From NCBI GenBank assembly GCA_002390225.1, contig DGOW01000050.1:11074-75073 (forward strand): DNA of 64,000 bases, in the 5' to 3' direction. This document shows, piece after piece, positions 17,155 to 24,870 of the stretch. Positions within the stretch are counted from its first letter, which is position 1; each line of letters starts with the position of its first letter. The translations under genes were made by a program, and so were the position numbers. The notes under the pieces were generated by a model. It made no database searches. It was not told the DNA's origin and worked only from the letters and a program-made list of their open reading frames with translations. The DNA is from Gemmatimonadales bacterium UBA4456. Its GTDB lineage: Bacteria > Gemmatimonadota > Gemmatimonadetes > Longimicrobiales > Gaopeijiaceae.

Positions 17155-18557
17155 GCGGTAACTCGTCTATGTTCCGTCCAGCCTCCTATCGCGAGGCCTC
17201 AGCTCGAACTCTGCGGGACACACCGGAGGTTCGTGACTCCGTCGGGTCAGCGACAAGAACGTTCGACGCCTTGCGCACGAAAGCTTATGCGGAGGTGGAT
17301 TCTGATCGCTGGCGCGATTGGGCTCAGGACGTGAAGGCACACGCGCTGACGAACCTCGATGAGTATCTGGAGCAGGCAGAGCAAAGCCTCGTCGCAAATG
17401 GAGCCCACGTACACTGGGCCTCCTCCGCGGATGATGTCCGCCGGTTACTCGAAGCGATCGTTGTAGAGCACAAGGTTCGGACGGTCGTGAAGGCGAAGAG
17501 CATGCTGAGTGAAGAGCTCGAGGTGAACGCCTACCTCGACACGCTCGGCGTCCGCTCTGTGGAGACCGATCTAGGAGAGTACATCATCCAGCTTCTCGGT
17601 GAGCCGCCCAGTCACATCGTAGGGCCTGCCATCCATCGGAGCCTCGAGGACTGTCGGGCGCTTTTCCACGAGCAGCTGGGCACGCCGATGGACGCCGACC
17701 CCGATGAGCTTGCTGCGGCCGCGCGCGCGGCGCTCCGGGGGGACTTTCTCGCAGCCGATCTAGGGATCTCGGGAGGTAATTTCGTGGCCGCGGACACCGG
17801 CACGATTGCGCTCATCGAGAATGAGGGGAATATCCGACTCACCACGTCCGTGCCGCGCATCCACGTCGCACTCGTCGGGATCGAGAAGATCGTTCCACGG
17901 TTCGAAGACCTGGCCGGGTTCCTTCAGCTGACCGCTCGTGCCGCCACAGGCCAGCCCATTGGCCTTTTCGTGTCGCTCATCCAGGGTCCGCGTACGGCCG
18001 ACGAGATAGACGGACCTGAGGAGGTCCATGTTGTCTTCGTGGACAACGGCCGCACGGCGCTCTATGAAGACGACACTGCGTGGGAGGCACTTCGTTGTGT
18101 ACGCTGCGGAGCCTGTCTGAACATCTGCCCGGTCTACCGGCAAACGGGTGGGCACGCGTATGGGTGGACCTACTCCGGGCCGATCGGGGCGATTATCGCA
18201 CCTGGTCTGCTCGGTCTAGATCGTGCGCTGCCCCTTCCCCATGCGTCGAGCCTGTGTGGTGCGTGCGTAGACGTGTGCCCCGTCCGGATCCCCATTCCTG
18301 AGCTTCTGGTGCACTGGCGGGAACGGACGGTCGAGGAGGGACGTAACTCCGCGGGTGAACGGCTGGCTATGCGCTCTTATGCCGAGCTGGCCGAACGACC
18401 GAACGCGTTCTCGAAGGCTGGTGAGGCTCTCCGCTGGACGCCGTGGCGAGCCGTGGGCAAGGCACTGCCGGTACTCAGTGGCTGGATGCAGGAACGGGAG
18501 GCTCCCTCTCCCAGCCCGAAGTCGTTCCGAGATCTGTGGCGGGAGGGCATTGAATGA
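17151..18557 (+). CDS. lutB: L-lactate utilisation Fe-S protein LutB
   Basis: 468 residues. The N-terminal two thirds is the LUD domain (A-D-L-G-I-S-G-G-N-F and I-E-N-E-G-N motifs near 205-230). The C-terminal third holds two 4Fe-4S motifs, C-x2-C-x2-C-x3-C-P (R-C-G-A-C-L-N-I-C-P, near 320) and C-G-A-C-V-D-V-C-P near 370. This is the full LutB/YkgF architecture and length. The start overlaps lutA by 4 bases and the end overlaps lutC by 4, so subunit ratios are probably set by translational coupling. Confidence 0.94.
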   Translation: MSGNSSMFRPASYREASARTLRDTPEVRDSVGSATRTFDALRTKAYAEVDSDRWRDWAQDVKAHALTNLDEYLEQAEQSLVANGAHVHWASSADDVRRLLEAIVVEHKVRTVVKAKSMLSEELEVNAYLDTLGVRSVETDLGEYIIQLLGEPPSHIVGPAIHRSLEDCRALFHEQLGTPMDADPDELAAAARAALRGDFLAADLGISGGNFVAADTGTIALIENEGNIRLTTSVPRIHVALVGIEKIVPRFEDLAGFLQLTARAATGQPIGLFVSLIQGPRTADEIDGPEEVHVVFVDNGRTALYEDDTAWEALRCVRCGACLNICPVYRQTGGHAYGWTYSGPIGAIIAPGLLGLDRALPLPHASSLCGACVDVCPVRIPIPELLVHWRERTVEEGRNSAGERLAMRSYAELAERPNAFSKAGEALRWTPWRAVGKALPVLSGWMQEREAPSPSPKSFRDLWREGIE

Positions 18558-19195
18558 GCGCGCGTGAGCAGATCTTGATGTCGATCCGGGCAGCCAGGGA
18601 GCGCCGTGCGCAGGTCGACCACCCCGGTCGATTCGGAGCGTGGCGCCCGGAGCCGGCCCCATCTCCACTGAACGGGTTCGAGACGATGTTCACCCAGGCC
18701 GGCGGTGAGGTCGTACACGTCACGAGTAGCGCCCAGCGGGATACCTGGCTGCGGGAGTTCCTGTCTGGCTTCGATGCACTTTCTCTGGGCGTAGGCGTTC
18801 CGGCCGAGGTGGCCGAGCTCGGGCCGACCCCCGTTCCTCACGGATCGGAGCACACCGCGCCCGCAGGCATTGCGGTGGCGCGGGCGGCTGTAGCTGAAAC
18901 CGGCTCCCTGATGATGGACGCTCGGGATGGACGTCGTGCGCAGCTGCTTCCTCCGATTCTGGTAGTGCTCGTCGACGCCACGACGGTTCATGCGACGCTC
19001 GCCGATGCCCTCGGGGCGGTGCGAGCTGATCTGCCAGCCGCCATTGGTCTCCATTCAGGCCCTTCGAAGTCGGCCGATATCGGGCAGGTCATGGTGAAGG
19101 GCGTCCATGGACCCGGTCGCGTGATTGCCGTAGTGGCCCAGTCTGGGCTCGGCGCGTACCGTCACGCACCTGAACGACCCTCTGATCGTGAGTGA
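18554..19195 (+). CDS. lutC: LUD-domain protein LutC
   Basis: 213 residues, the usual length of LutC/YkgG. It has no cysteine cluster. The second half contains the I-A-V-A-R-A-A-V-A-E-T-G-S-L LUD motif and ends in a conserved P-S-K-S-A-D-I-G-x-V-M-V-K-G-V-H-G-P segment. It is the third subunit of the lactate-oxidising complex and overlaps its neighbours on both sides (4 and 8 bases). Confidence 0.93.
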   Translation: MSAREQILMSIRAARERRAQVDHPGRFGAWRPEPAPSPLNGFETMFTQAGGEVVHVTSSAQRDTWLREFLSGFDALSLGVGVPAEVAELGPTPVPHGSEHTAPAGIAVARAAVAETGSLMMDARDGRRAQLLPPILVVLVDATTVHATLADALGAVRADLPAAIGLHSGPSKSADIGQVMVKGVHGPGRVIAVVAQSGLGAYRHAPERPSDRE

Positions 19196-20591
19196 TACCT
19201 TGAGCGATTCAAGTCTGCCGCAGCTGAAACGCGTACTTCGTATCCGCGACGGCCTTGCCGTCACGGTCGGGATCGTGATCGGGGCCGGCATCCTCGGCAC
19301 TCCGGGGCTCATCGCCGGCTATCTGCGCGATCCGGTCGTCATCCTCGGGATGTGGTTCTTCGGTGGTGTCATGGCGGGGCTCAGCACCCTCATGCTTGCG
19401 GAGATGGCGGCCGCCCTGCCCGAGGCTGGTGGCAAGTACGTGTACGCCCGGCATGCCTGGGGCGATACGATGGGCTTCGTTGCAGGCTGGTCAGAGATTT
19501 TTGTCACGCGTGGCTTCAGTGGAGCATCCAAAGCCGTTCTGATTTCCGGCTATCTCTTCATGCTTGCCGCCGGGACGACGATGGTGCCGGACACCGTCTT
19601 TTTCGTACTCACGGGCCCTTCCTGGCTCGGTGATATCGAGTTGTCGTGGGTCGGCGTCGTCGCACTCGCCGTCGTCCTGGCGTACTTCCTCCTGCACACC
19701 CGAGGCCTGGAGGCGAGCACCACGTTCCAGAACGTTACCACCGCGATCAAAGTGGTGATCGTGCTGGCCATCGCGGCGGTCGGGATCATCGGTGGCACGG
19801 CCTCCGCAGGGGCCGGCGCGCCACTCATTTCGAGTGAAGCTACGGCCGGACTCCTGGGCTATGCCCTCGCTTATCAGTCGATCTCTTTCGCCTACTACGG
19901 GTGGGAGGACGCGGCGAAGATGTCGGAGGAAGTTGTCGATCCAGGGAAGTCGCTGCCGAAGATCCTGCTGGGTGGCGCGGTCGCCGTGATGGTGCTCTAC
20001 CTCCTCATGAACATCTCTTTCCTCTCGGCGATGACGCCCGAGGAGATGGCCGGCGCCGATCTCGTGGCCAGGGAAGCCACCGCCGCGGTCTTCGGGGAGA
20101 CGGCTGGCTTGGTCGTGCTCGTCGCCAGCCTCCTGATTCTCGTCAGCAGTGCTAACGTGAATTTCCTGGGGCTGCCCCGGGTGGCGTTCGGGCTGGCCCG
20201 GGAGGGACTCGCGCCTCGATCCCTCGCGGATGTGGACGCGAGGGGCACGCCCAGGAATGCCCTGATGATGATCACGATCTGGATCGGCGCACTTGCGCTC
20301 ACGGCCAGCTTCGAGACGCTGATCCGCTTCATGATGACGGTGGCGATCACGGTCGACACGATGGTTCTGCTGGGGTACTTCAAGCTGCGGGTCTCGCGAC
20401 CTGACCTCGTACGGCCCTTCCGCATGCCGGGATACCCGGTGCTCCCCGCGATCACGCTCGTTCTGTACGTCGCGATCCTGGCTATTCTGATCTACACACA
20501 ACCCGATCTCGCCATGGGTGCGGGGTTGATGCTCGGTGCGATGCTGGTTGCCGGAGTGATCACCACCCGTCGGAACGCCGCGAGCAGCTGA
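19188..20591 (+). CDS. APC-family amino acid/organic acid permease
   Basis: 467 residues, GTG start overlapping the lutC stop by 8 bases. There are about twelve hydrophobic helices. The first carries the G-I-V-I-G-A-G-I-L unwound substrate-site motif of APC transporters. The protein belongs to the amino acid permease superfamily, inner membrane. Being locked into the lutABC operon rather than a LldP permease, it may import the 2-hydroxy acid or amino acid that feeds this pathway. That link is inferred from gene order alone. Confidence 0.88.
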   Translation: MSDTLSDSSLPQLKRVLRIRDGLAVTVGIVIGAGILGTPGLIAGYLRDPVVILGMWFFGGVMAGLSTLMLAEMAAALPEAGGKYVYARHAWGDTMGFVAGWSEIFVTRGFSGASKAVLISGYLFMLAAGTTMVPDTVFFVLTGPSWLGDIELSWVGVVALAVVLAYFLLHTRGLEASTTFQNVTTAIKVVIVLAIAAVGIIGGTASAGAGAPLISSEATAGLLGYALAYQSISFAYYGWEDAAKMSEEVVDPGKSLPKILLGGAVAVMVLYLLMNISFLSAMTPEEMAGADLVAREATAAVFGETAGLVVLVASLLILVSSANVNFLGLPRVAFGLAREGLAPRSLADVDARGTPRNALMMITIWIGALALTASFETLIRFMMTVAITVDTMVLLGYFKLRVSRPDLVRPFRMPGYPVLPAITLVLYVAILAILIYTQPDLAMGAGLMLGAMLVAGVITTRRNAASS

Positions 20592-20595
20592 GTCC

Positions 20596-21129
20596 ATGGC
20601 ACGTCGAAGTGTGGACGCTCTCCTGCGTGCAGGGGTCACCCACGTCGTCGGCATACCGGATAACACATCGGGCCCCCTGTTCGACACGGTTCAGCGTCAC
20701 GCGACGATCCGTCTGATCACAGTCACCCGGGAGGGTGAGGCGTTCGCGCTCGCGTCAGGCCTCTGGCTCGGTGGTGCCACACCCCTCGTCGTCATTCAGA
20801 ATACGGGCCTGCTGGAAGCCGGAGATGCCATCCGCGGTACGGCCCATCGCATGGGGGCGCCGGTACCGTTTATCGTCACCGGGCGTGGATACGCGAAGAT
20901 GGAGCGTGCCGGTGTGACACGGGATGCAGAGCGCACCAGAGAACTCCTCACACGCCCCGACGTCGATTCGACCGCGCTCTTCACCGAACCGACCCTGGAC
21001 GCGTGGGGGATCCCGTGGGGTCGGTGCTCCGGAGAGGACGACATGGTAGAGGCCCTGGGCGACCTGATCTCCGACGCGGCGACCGGACTGCGACCGACCG
21101 CCCTGATCGTCACGCGGGGCTTTGACTGA
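20596..21129 (+). CDS. TPP-dependent decarboxylase, Pyr-domain subunit (sulfopyruvate/phosphonopyruvate decarboxylase alpha-like)
   Basis: 177 residues, ATG 4 bases after the permease stop. The sequence is a single TPP-enzyme pyrimidine-binding domain: G-I-P-D-N near residue 20 and T-R-E-G-E-A near 47-52, where the first glutamate would activate TPP, then N-T-G-L-L-E-A-G-D. The separate alpha/beta layout is that of ComD/ComE sulfopyruvate decarboxylase and of split phosphonopyruvate decarboxylases. The substrate is probably a 3-substituted 2-oxo acid; sulfopyruvate is one candidate. It needs the next gene for activity. Confidence 0.8.
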   Translation: MARRSVDALLRAGVTHVVGIPDNTSGPLFDTVQRHATIRLITVTREGEAFALASGLWLGGATPLVVIQNTGLLEAGDAIRGTAHRMGAPVPFIVTGRGYAKMERAGVTRDAERTRELLTRPDVDSTALFTEPTLDAWGIPWGRCSGEDDMVEALGDLISDAATGLRPTALIVTRGFD

Positions 21130-21737
21130 TGCTGACTGTCGCTCAGCTTCTCGAACCACTGTCGCGTCACCGGACCGACGAGGTCGTGGTCACGACCATG
21201 AGCGTCGTTCGCCCCTGGGGACTTCTTTCTGACAGCGATCTCGACTTCGCGTCAGCAGACAGCGCGATGGGGCACACCGCCGACCTGGCTCTCGGGATCG
21301 CTCTCGCGCAGCCGTCGCGGCGTGTCGTTTGCCTCAATGGTGACGGCAGCATGCTGATGTGCTTGGGCACGCTGGCGACCGCAGTGGAGGTCGGGGCGAC
21401 CAACTACATTCTCGTGGTCTGTGACAACGGGGTGTATGAGATCACGGGTCACCAGCCAGTCACCGCGTCAGGGCAGATCGACTACTCTGCGATGGCCGAA
21501 GCAGTCGGCTTCCGGACGGTGTATCACTTCGATGATGCCCGAGCATGGGCAGAGGCTGTTCCGGCCCTGCTCCAGGAGTCCGGGCCGACGTTCGTTCATG
21601 TCCGGACGGAGCCCGGCGACCAGGGGCCTATCGGCCGGCGCCCGGAGGAGGAGGCCCGATACCTCCAGCATTCGCTTGCCGAGTGGTCGGGTATCATGCG
21701 CGATGCTCTCGTCGCGGGGTCCTCAGGACGCACTTAA
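21129..21737 (+). CDS. TPP-dependent decarboxylase, PP-domain subunit (ComE-like)
   Basis: 202 residues overlapping the previous gene by one base. It has the TPP diphosphate/Mg motif G-D-G-S-M-L-M, with the asparagine about 27 residues later in V-C-D-N-G-V-Y-E-I-T-G, and A-M-G-H-T-A-D-L-A-L-G-I-A before it. It pairs with the upstream subunit to make a complete TPP active site. It is the last gene of the lut operon. A 2-oxo acid made by LutABC could be its substrate. Confidence 0.82.
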   Translation: MLTVAQLLEPLSRHRTDEVVVTTMSVVRPWGLLSDSDLDFASADSAMGHTADLALGIALAQPSRRVVCLNGDGSMLMCLGTLATAVEVGATNYILVVCDNGVYEITGHQPVTASGQIDYSAMAEAVGFRTVYHFDDARAWAEAVPALLQESGPTFVHVRTEPGDQGPIGRRPEEEARYLQHSLAEWSGIMRDALVAGSSGRT

Positions 21738-21831
21738 CGAACCAACACGGATTCGACTCCAATACGCACATACAGTGGAGCCTGTAACACAGAGGTCCAC
21801 ACCCCTCAGTTGGTGCGCAGGAGTCAGAACT

Positions 21832-22491
21832 ATGAACCGCAATCAGATCTTGAGCATGGCTCTGTTCACCGTTCTCGCCGCTGGCGTAGCAGACGCGGAT
21901 GGCCAGGCCGGAGAACGCCGACGCGGGCTCCGCAGCGGAATAGATGTCGAGAACGTCATGTCGATACGTGATCGACTGGAGCTCGATGATCAGCAGATCG
22001 GACAGCTCGATGCATGGCGCTCAGAGCGAGTCGCCCGGCGTAGCGAAGAACGCGCTCGAATCGACGAGATGCGATCACAGCTCCGGGCCGGAAAAATCGC
22101 ACGTAATGATATGATGGCGTACATGGCGGAGCGGCGGGATGCCATGCGAGGCACGGAAGAAGAATCACGAACGCGCCTTGAAGCGATTCTCGACGGCAGC
22201 CAGATGCAGATGTACGAGGGCATCCTGCGCGAGCGTAGAGCCTTTGCGAGAGGCCGGGCCAGCGGCATGCGTGGCGCTCGTGGTGGCCTTCGAGGTCGAG
22301 CCAGCGGTATGCGCGGCGGTCGTGGTGGTGTTTGGCCGCGAGACGAAATGCGTCGTGGTGGCCGTGGAGGTGGTGCACCACGGTTTCGTCGGCCCCCACG
22401 TTCCGGCGGGAATCTGGAGGTCGGGCCAGAACCCCGACATCCGGTTGACAGCCTCGAGCCGCATGAAGGAGCAGAGTCGAACTGGCGTTAG
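21832..22491 (+). CDS. Small secreted Spy/CpxP-like protein with an RGG repeat tail
   Basis: 219 residues from the ATG at 21832, which has an AGGAG site about 8 bases upstream and opens a signal peptide (cleavage near A-D-A-D-G-Q). Residues 35-135 are a charged helical region with M-S-I-R-D-R-L-E-L-D-D-Q-Q and repeated R-x-x-x-R patterns, like Spy/CpxP or LTXXQ periplasmic proteins. Residues 141-185 are almost only Gly, Arg, Ala and Met in a tandem repeat. The tail would be strongly basic and disordered. The in-frame region upstream of this ATG overlaps the TPP gene and is not coding. Confidence 0.7.
   Translation: MNRNQILSMALFTVLAAGVADADGQAGERRRGLRSGIDVENVMSIRDRLELDDQQIGQLDAWRSERVARRSEERARIDEMRSQLRAGKIARNDMMAYMAERRDAMRGTEEESRTRLEAILDGSQMQMYEGILRERRAFARGRASGMRGARGGLRGRASGMRGGRGGVWPRDEMRRGGRGGGAPRFRRPPRSGGNLEVGPEPRHPVDSLEPHEGAESNWR
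22252..22329 (+). repeat. Tandem 42-bp coding repeat (RGG-rich)
   Basis: Two copies of a 42-base unit encode G-R-A-S-G-M-R-G-[AG]-R-G-G plus two residues; the second copy is complete to the last G-G. Synonymous changes between copies (GGC/GGT, CGT/CGC) show that selection acts on the protein sequence rather than on a recent DNA duplication alone. Confidence 0.75.
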
Positions 22492-22516
22492 CGCACCTTG
22501 TCGGGGAGGCTCTCGG

Positions 22517-22542
22517 ACCCACCCGGTCTTGGCCGGGTGGGT
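22517..22542. terminator. Intrinsic terminator between convergent genes
   Basis: ACCCACCCGG at 22517-22526 pairs perfectly with CCGGGTGGGT at 22533-22542 around a 6-base loop, followed by TCTGTTTGT. It lies 25 bases after the RGG-protein stop and 10 bases before the end of the minus-strand M6 protease gene. Confidence 0.7.
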
Positions 22543-22552
22543 TCTGTTTGTA

Positions 22553-24439
22553 TCAGGACCCGCTGCTGCGGAGCCAATTCCTCAGATCGCCAACGTCGAA
22601 CCGGCCGTTGTCGTTCCCGACTTCGTCGAGGTAGTCGCGCTCACCATCCGTGAGCGGATCGTTTGTCGGGTCGAGGAAGCCCTCGATCAGATCGGGTGAG
22701 GCGACGACCCAGTCGCCCGTCGCGTTGATTGTCACCATCACGTTCGACGAAGTGCTGCCGAGACGGTCGCGAACGGCCACCGAGTACGAGTTCTCTCCGG
22801 CTTCCCGAAGCGAACCGAGCAGGAAAAGCTCATCGCCGACGTTCTGGAACGAGAATCCTTCGGGAAGCGTGCCGACACCGGTGAACGGGCCGTGTCCTCC
22901 AGCGATTCGCACAGGCACGGCGAAACTGCGGATCTGCATGACCTCGGCGGCTCCGGTCGGCTCGATCAGCTGTGGAGTCTGCCCGGTTGAGATCACGAGA
23001 CGGGCGACATCACCGTCGACCGAGACCTCATGGACCATGACAGGTGGCCAGTTCCCGTCCCTGAGACGAAGCGCCGGGTTTGTCTCTGCATTCAGCCTCC
23101 CCACCAGGCCGTCGACGCCCCAGGCGTCGCCGGCCTCCCCACGGTTTCCGCCTTCGGGCGTGATCTTCAGCAGGCCACCGTTCCCGTCTTGCTCGAGCAT
23201 GGTCAGGAAGTAGGGGTCATTGGACGCCGGGTCCGGACGGCGGCTCGCGTTCGAGTCCTGTTTGTAGAGCAGCACGCCGGTGGCGGGCAGGCCGCGGTCG
23301 AACCCGATCTGTGCACGCAGTTCGGCAAAGAGAAACTCCGTCTCTCCTGCATCGAGCGGAATCCGGAGCACGTCCCCGTCGATCTGGGCAGGGTCGAGGA
23401 AGATTTCCTCGTTCCAGACCTCGCCGAGTTCGAGATAGTCGATCCAGCCCAGCGTTCCCTTCGAGTGTCCGATCATGTGAGCGGGGCCATACGGGTCACG
23501 GCTCGAGTCCACAGGGCCGCAGCCCCAGGAACCGGCCGCCATGAGTGCCCAACACCCAAGCACCCATCGGCGCCCTTCCGGCCCGAGGTCTCGGTCGACC
23601 CAGTGATAGTAGTCGGGCAGACCGAGCGCGTGACCAAACTCATGTGCGATCACGCTCGCGTCCTGCACGGCGTTCCCTGAGCAGTCCGAGGCGCTCTGCG
23701 TGATGTAGTCCTGTACGAGGATCGGAGTGCCTCCGATTCCGATGTCGTCGGTAGTGAACGGAGCACCCGTCTGAGCCTGAATCGTCCAGCGATGCGGCCA
23801 GATGGCCGGCCCTCCGCACGAGGCTGAGACTTCAAGAAACTCGACGGTGATCACGTCTACGAAACCGTCGTCGTCACCGCTGTTCGGAAGACCGTCCGGG
23901 CCGTCGTTGTCGTACTGCCGAAAGTCGGTGTCGCCATCGACCTGGCCGAGCATATCGACGATCCAGTCGCCGACTCGAGCGTCCTGCCCGAGAGCGAAGT
24001 TCGATCCGACGACCTCGCTCATGGTGAGACCCGTACGAACCCAGCCCATGACGTTACCGGTTACCGTCAGGGCGCCTCTCGACATCTCCAGGTATGACTC
24101 CGTGACGGTGCCTCGCGCCGAGGGGCCTTCGAAGAGCGAATTCCGCACCATGTCGCTGCTGATGCGAGGCTCTGCCTCGGAGTCCACGAAGAGTCCGAGA
24201 ATGACAGGAAGCTGAACCTCACCGAACGCCGACGTGCGTTCCGGGCTCGAACGCCGGAAGAGTGCTCGCTCGAACTCATATGCGGTCGGGTCCTGCTGGA
24301 GCCGCTGGTAGTAGGCTGCTGGCAGCTCTATTCCTCTTTCCTGAGCCGTAGCCGCGATGTCCTGGGCAGCAGCGGGCACGACGCCGCAGAGCACACCGAT
24401 CGTCACCGTCATGGCCGCTCGCATCGTCTGGGACCTCAT
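22553..24439 (-). CDS. Secreted M6-family metalloprotease with dockerin-like C-terminus
   Basis: 628 residues with a signal peptide ending at A-A-A-Q. The zinc motif H-E-F-G-H (266-270), followed by A-L-G-L-P-D-Y, is the extended M6 (immune inhibitor A) site. Glu267 is the catalytic base. The second half is beta-rich with a putative Ig-like segment. The last 35 residues hold D-x-x-G-N-D-N-G-R-F-D-V-G-D-L-R, which looks like one calcium-binding dockerin type I repeat. The protease overlaps the downstream end of a small lipoprotein gene, which could be its anchor. Confidence 0.87.
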   Translation of the reverse strand: MRSQTMRAAMTVTIGVLCGVVPAAAQDIAATAQERGIELPAAYYQRLQQDPTAYEFERALFRRSSPERTSAFGEVQLPVILGLFVDSEAEPRISSDMVRNSLFEGPSARGTVTESYLEMSRGALTVTGNVMGWVRTGLTMSEVVGSNFALGQDARVGDWIVDMLGQVDGDTDFRQYDNDGPDGLPNSGDDDGFVDVITVEFLEVSASCGGPAIWPHRWTIQAQTGAPFTTDDIGIGGTPILVQDYITQSASDCSGNAVQDASVIAHEFGHALGLPDYYHWVDRDLGPEGRRWVLGCWALMAAGSWGCGPVDSSRDPYGPAHMIGHSKGTLGWIDYLELGEVWNEEIFLDPAQIDGDVLRIPLDAGETEFLFAELRAQIGFDRGLPATGVLLYKQDSNASRRPDPASNDPYFLTMLEQDGNGGLLKITPEGGNRGEAGDAWGVDGLVGRLNAETNPALRLRDGNWPPVMVHEVSVDGDVARLVISTGQTPQLIEPTGAAEVMQIRSFAVPVRIAGGHGPFTGVGTLPEGFSFQNVGDELFLLGSLREAGENSYSVAVRDRLGSTSSNVMVTINATGDWVVASPDLIEGFLDPTNDPLTDGERDYLDEVGNDNGRFDVGDLRNWLRSSGS

Positions 24440-24828
24440 CGGATCAACTCCACGTCGTACCCCGTCATGTCGGCCCGAAGCTCATCGTCCGGCCCGGCCA
24501 CCTGGACGACGACCACGTCGGGCTTCTGGGTCATGTCGGCTAGCGCGACCCGGAATTCGAGTAGGCCTCCGCCCAAGTTGACGAGGACGATTCGAGCGCC
24601 CTCGCCATTGATGCGAGGAAAGACCTGAGTGGGCGAGATACCGGAGACCGATTGGATGCCGTCCCCGAACAGGGCCACAATGGCAGCGCCTTCGTCACCG
24701 TTGGGGCTCACGAGCGTTGCCGTGAGCGTGCCTGGCCCGGGTAATGGGGGGTCTTCTCCGCACGCGGCGAACGATACGATGGCCGCGACCGCAGCGAGGC
24801 GGATCGCGAATGAAGCATGTCGATTCAT
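24436..24828 (-). CDS. Small lipoprotein of unknown function, coupled to the M6 protease
   Basis: 130 residues, lipobox S-F-A-A-C near residue 23. The mature part of about 107 residues is predicted mostly beta, with G-D-E-G-A-A-I-V-A-L and R-I-V-L-V-N strands, loosely like a cohesin-type sandwich. Its stop overlaps the start of the M6 protease by 4 bases (24436-24439), so the two are made together. A role as a surface receptor for the protease's dockerin-like tail is possible but rests on pattern only. Confidence 0.65.
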   Translation of the reverse strand: MNRHASFAIRLAAVAAIVSFAACGEDPPLPGPGTLTATLVSPNGDEGAAIVALFGDGIQSVSGISPTQVFPRINGEGARIVLVNLGGGLLEFRVALADMTQKPDVVVVQVAGPDDELRADMTGYDVELIR

Positions 24829-24870
24829 GTCGTTCTCAGGTCTGTGGCGGGCAGGTGGCGACTGTGTGAG

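Noticed and set aside
19491..20687. 398-codon minus-strand ORF opposite the APC permease
   Set aside because: Extremely rich in Asp, Arg, His, Gln; the opposite strand encodes a well-formed twelve-helix permease.
22252..22329. Repeat considered as a short CRISPR-like or regulatory array
   Set aside because: Only two copies, in frame, with synonymous differences; it is a protein repeat.
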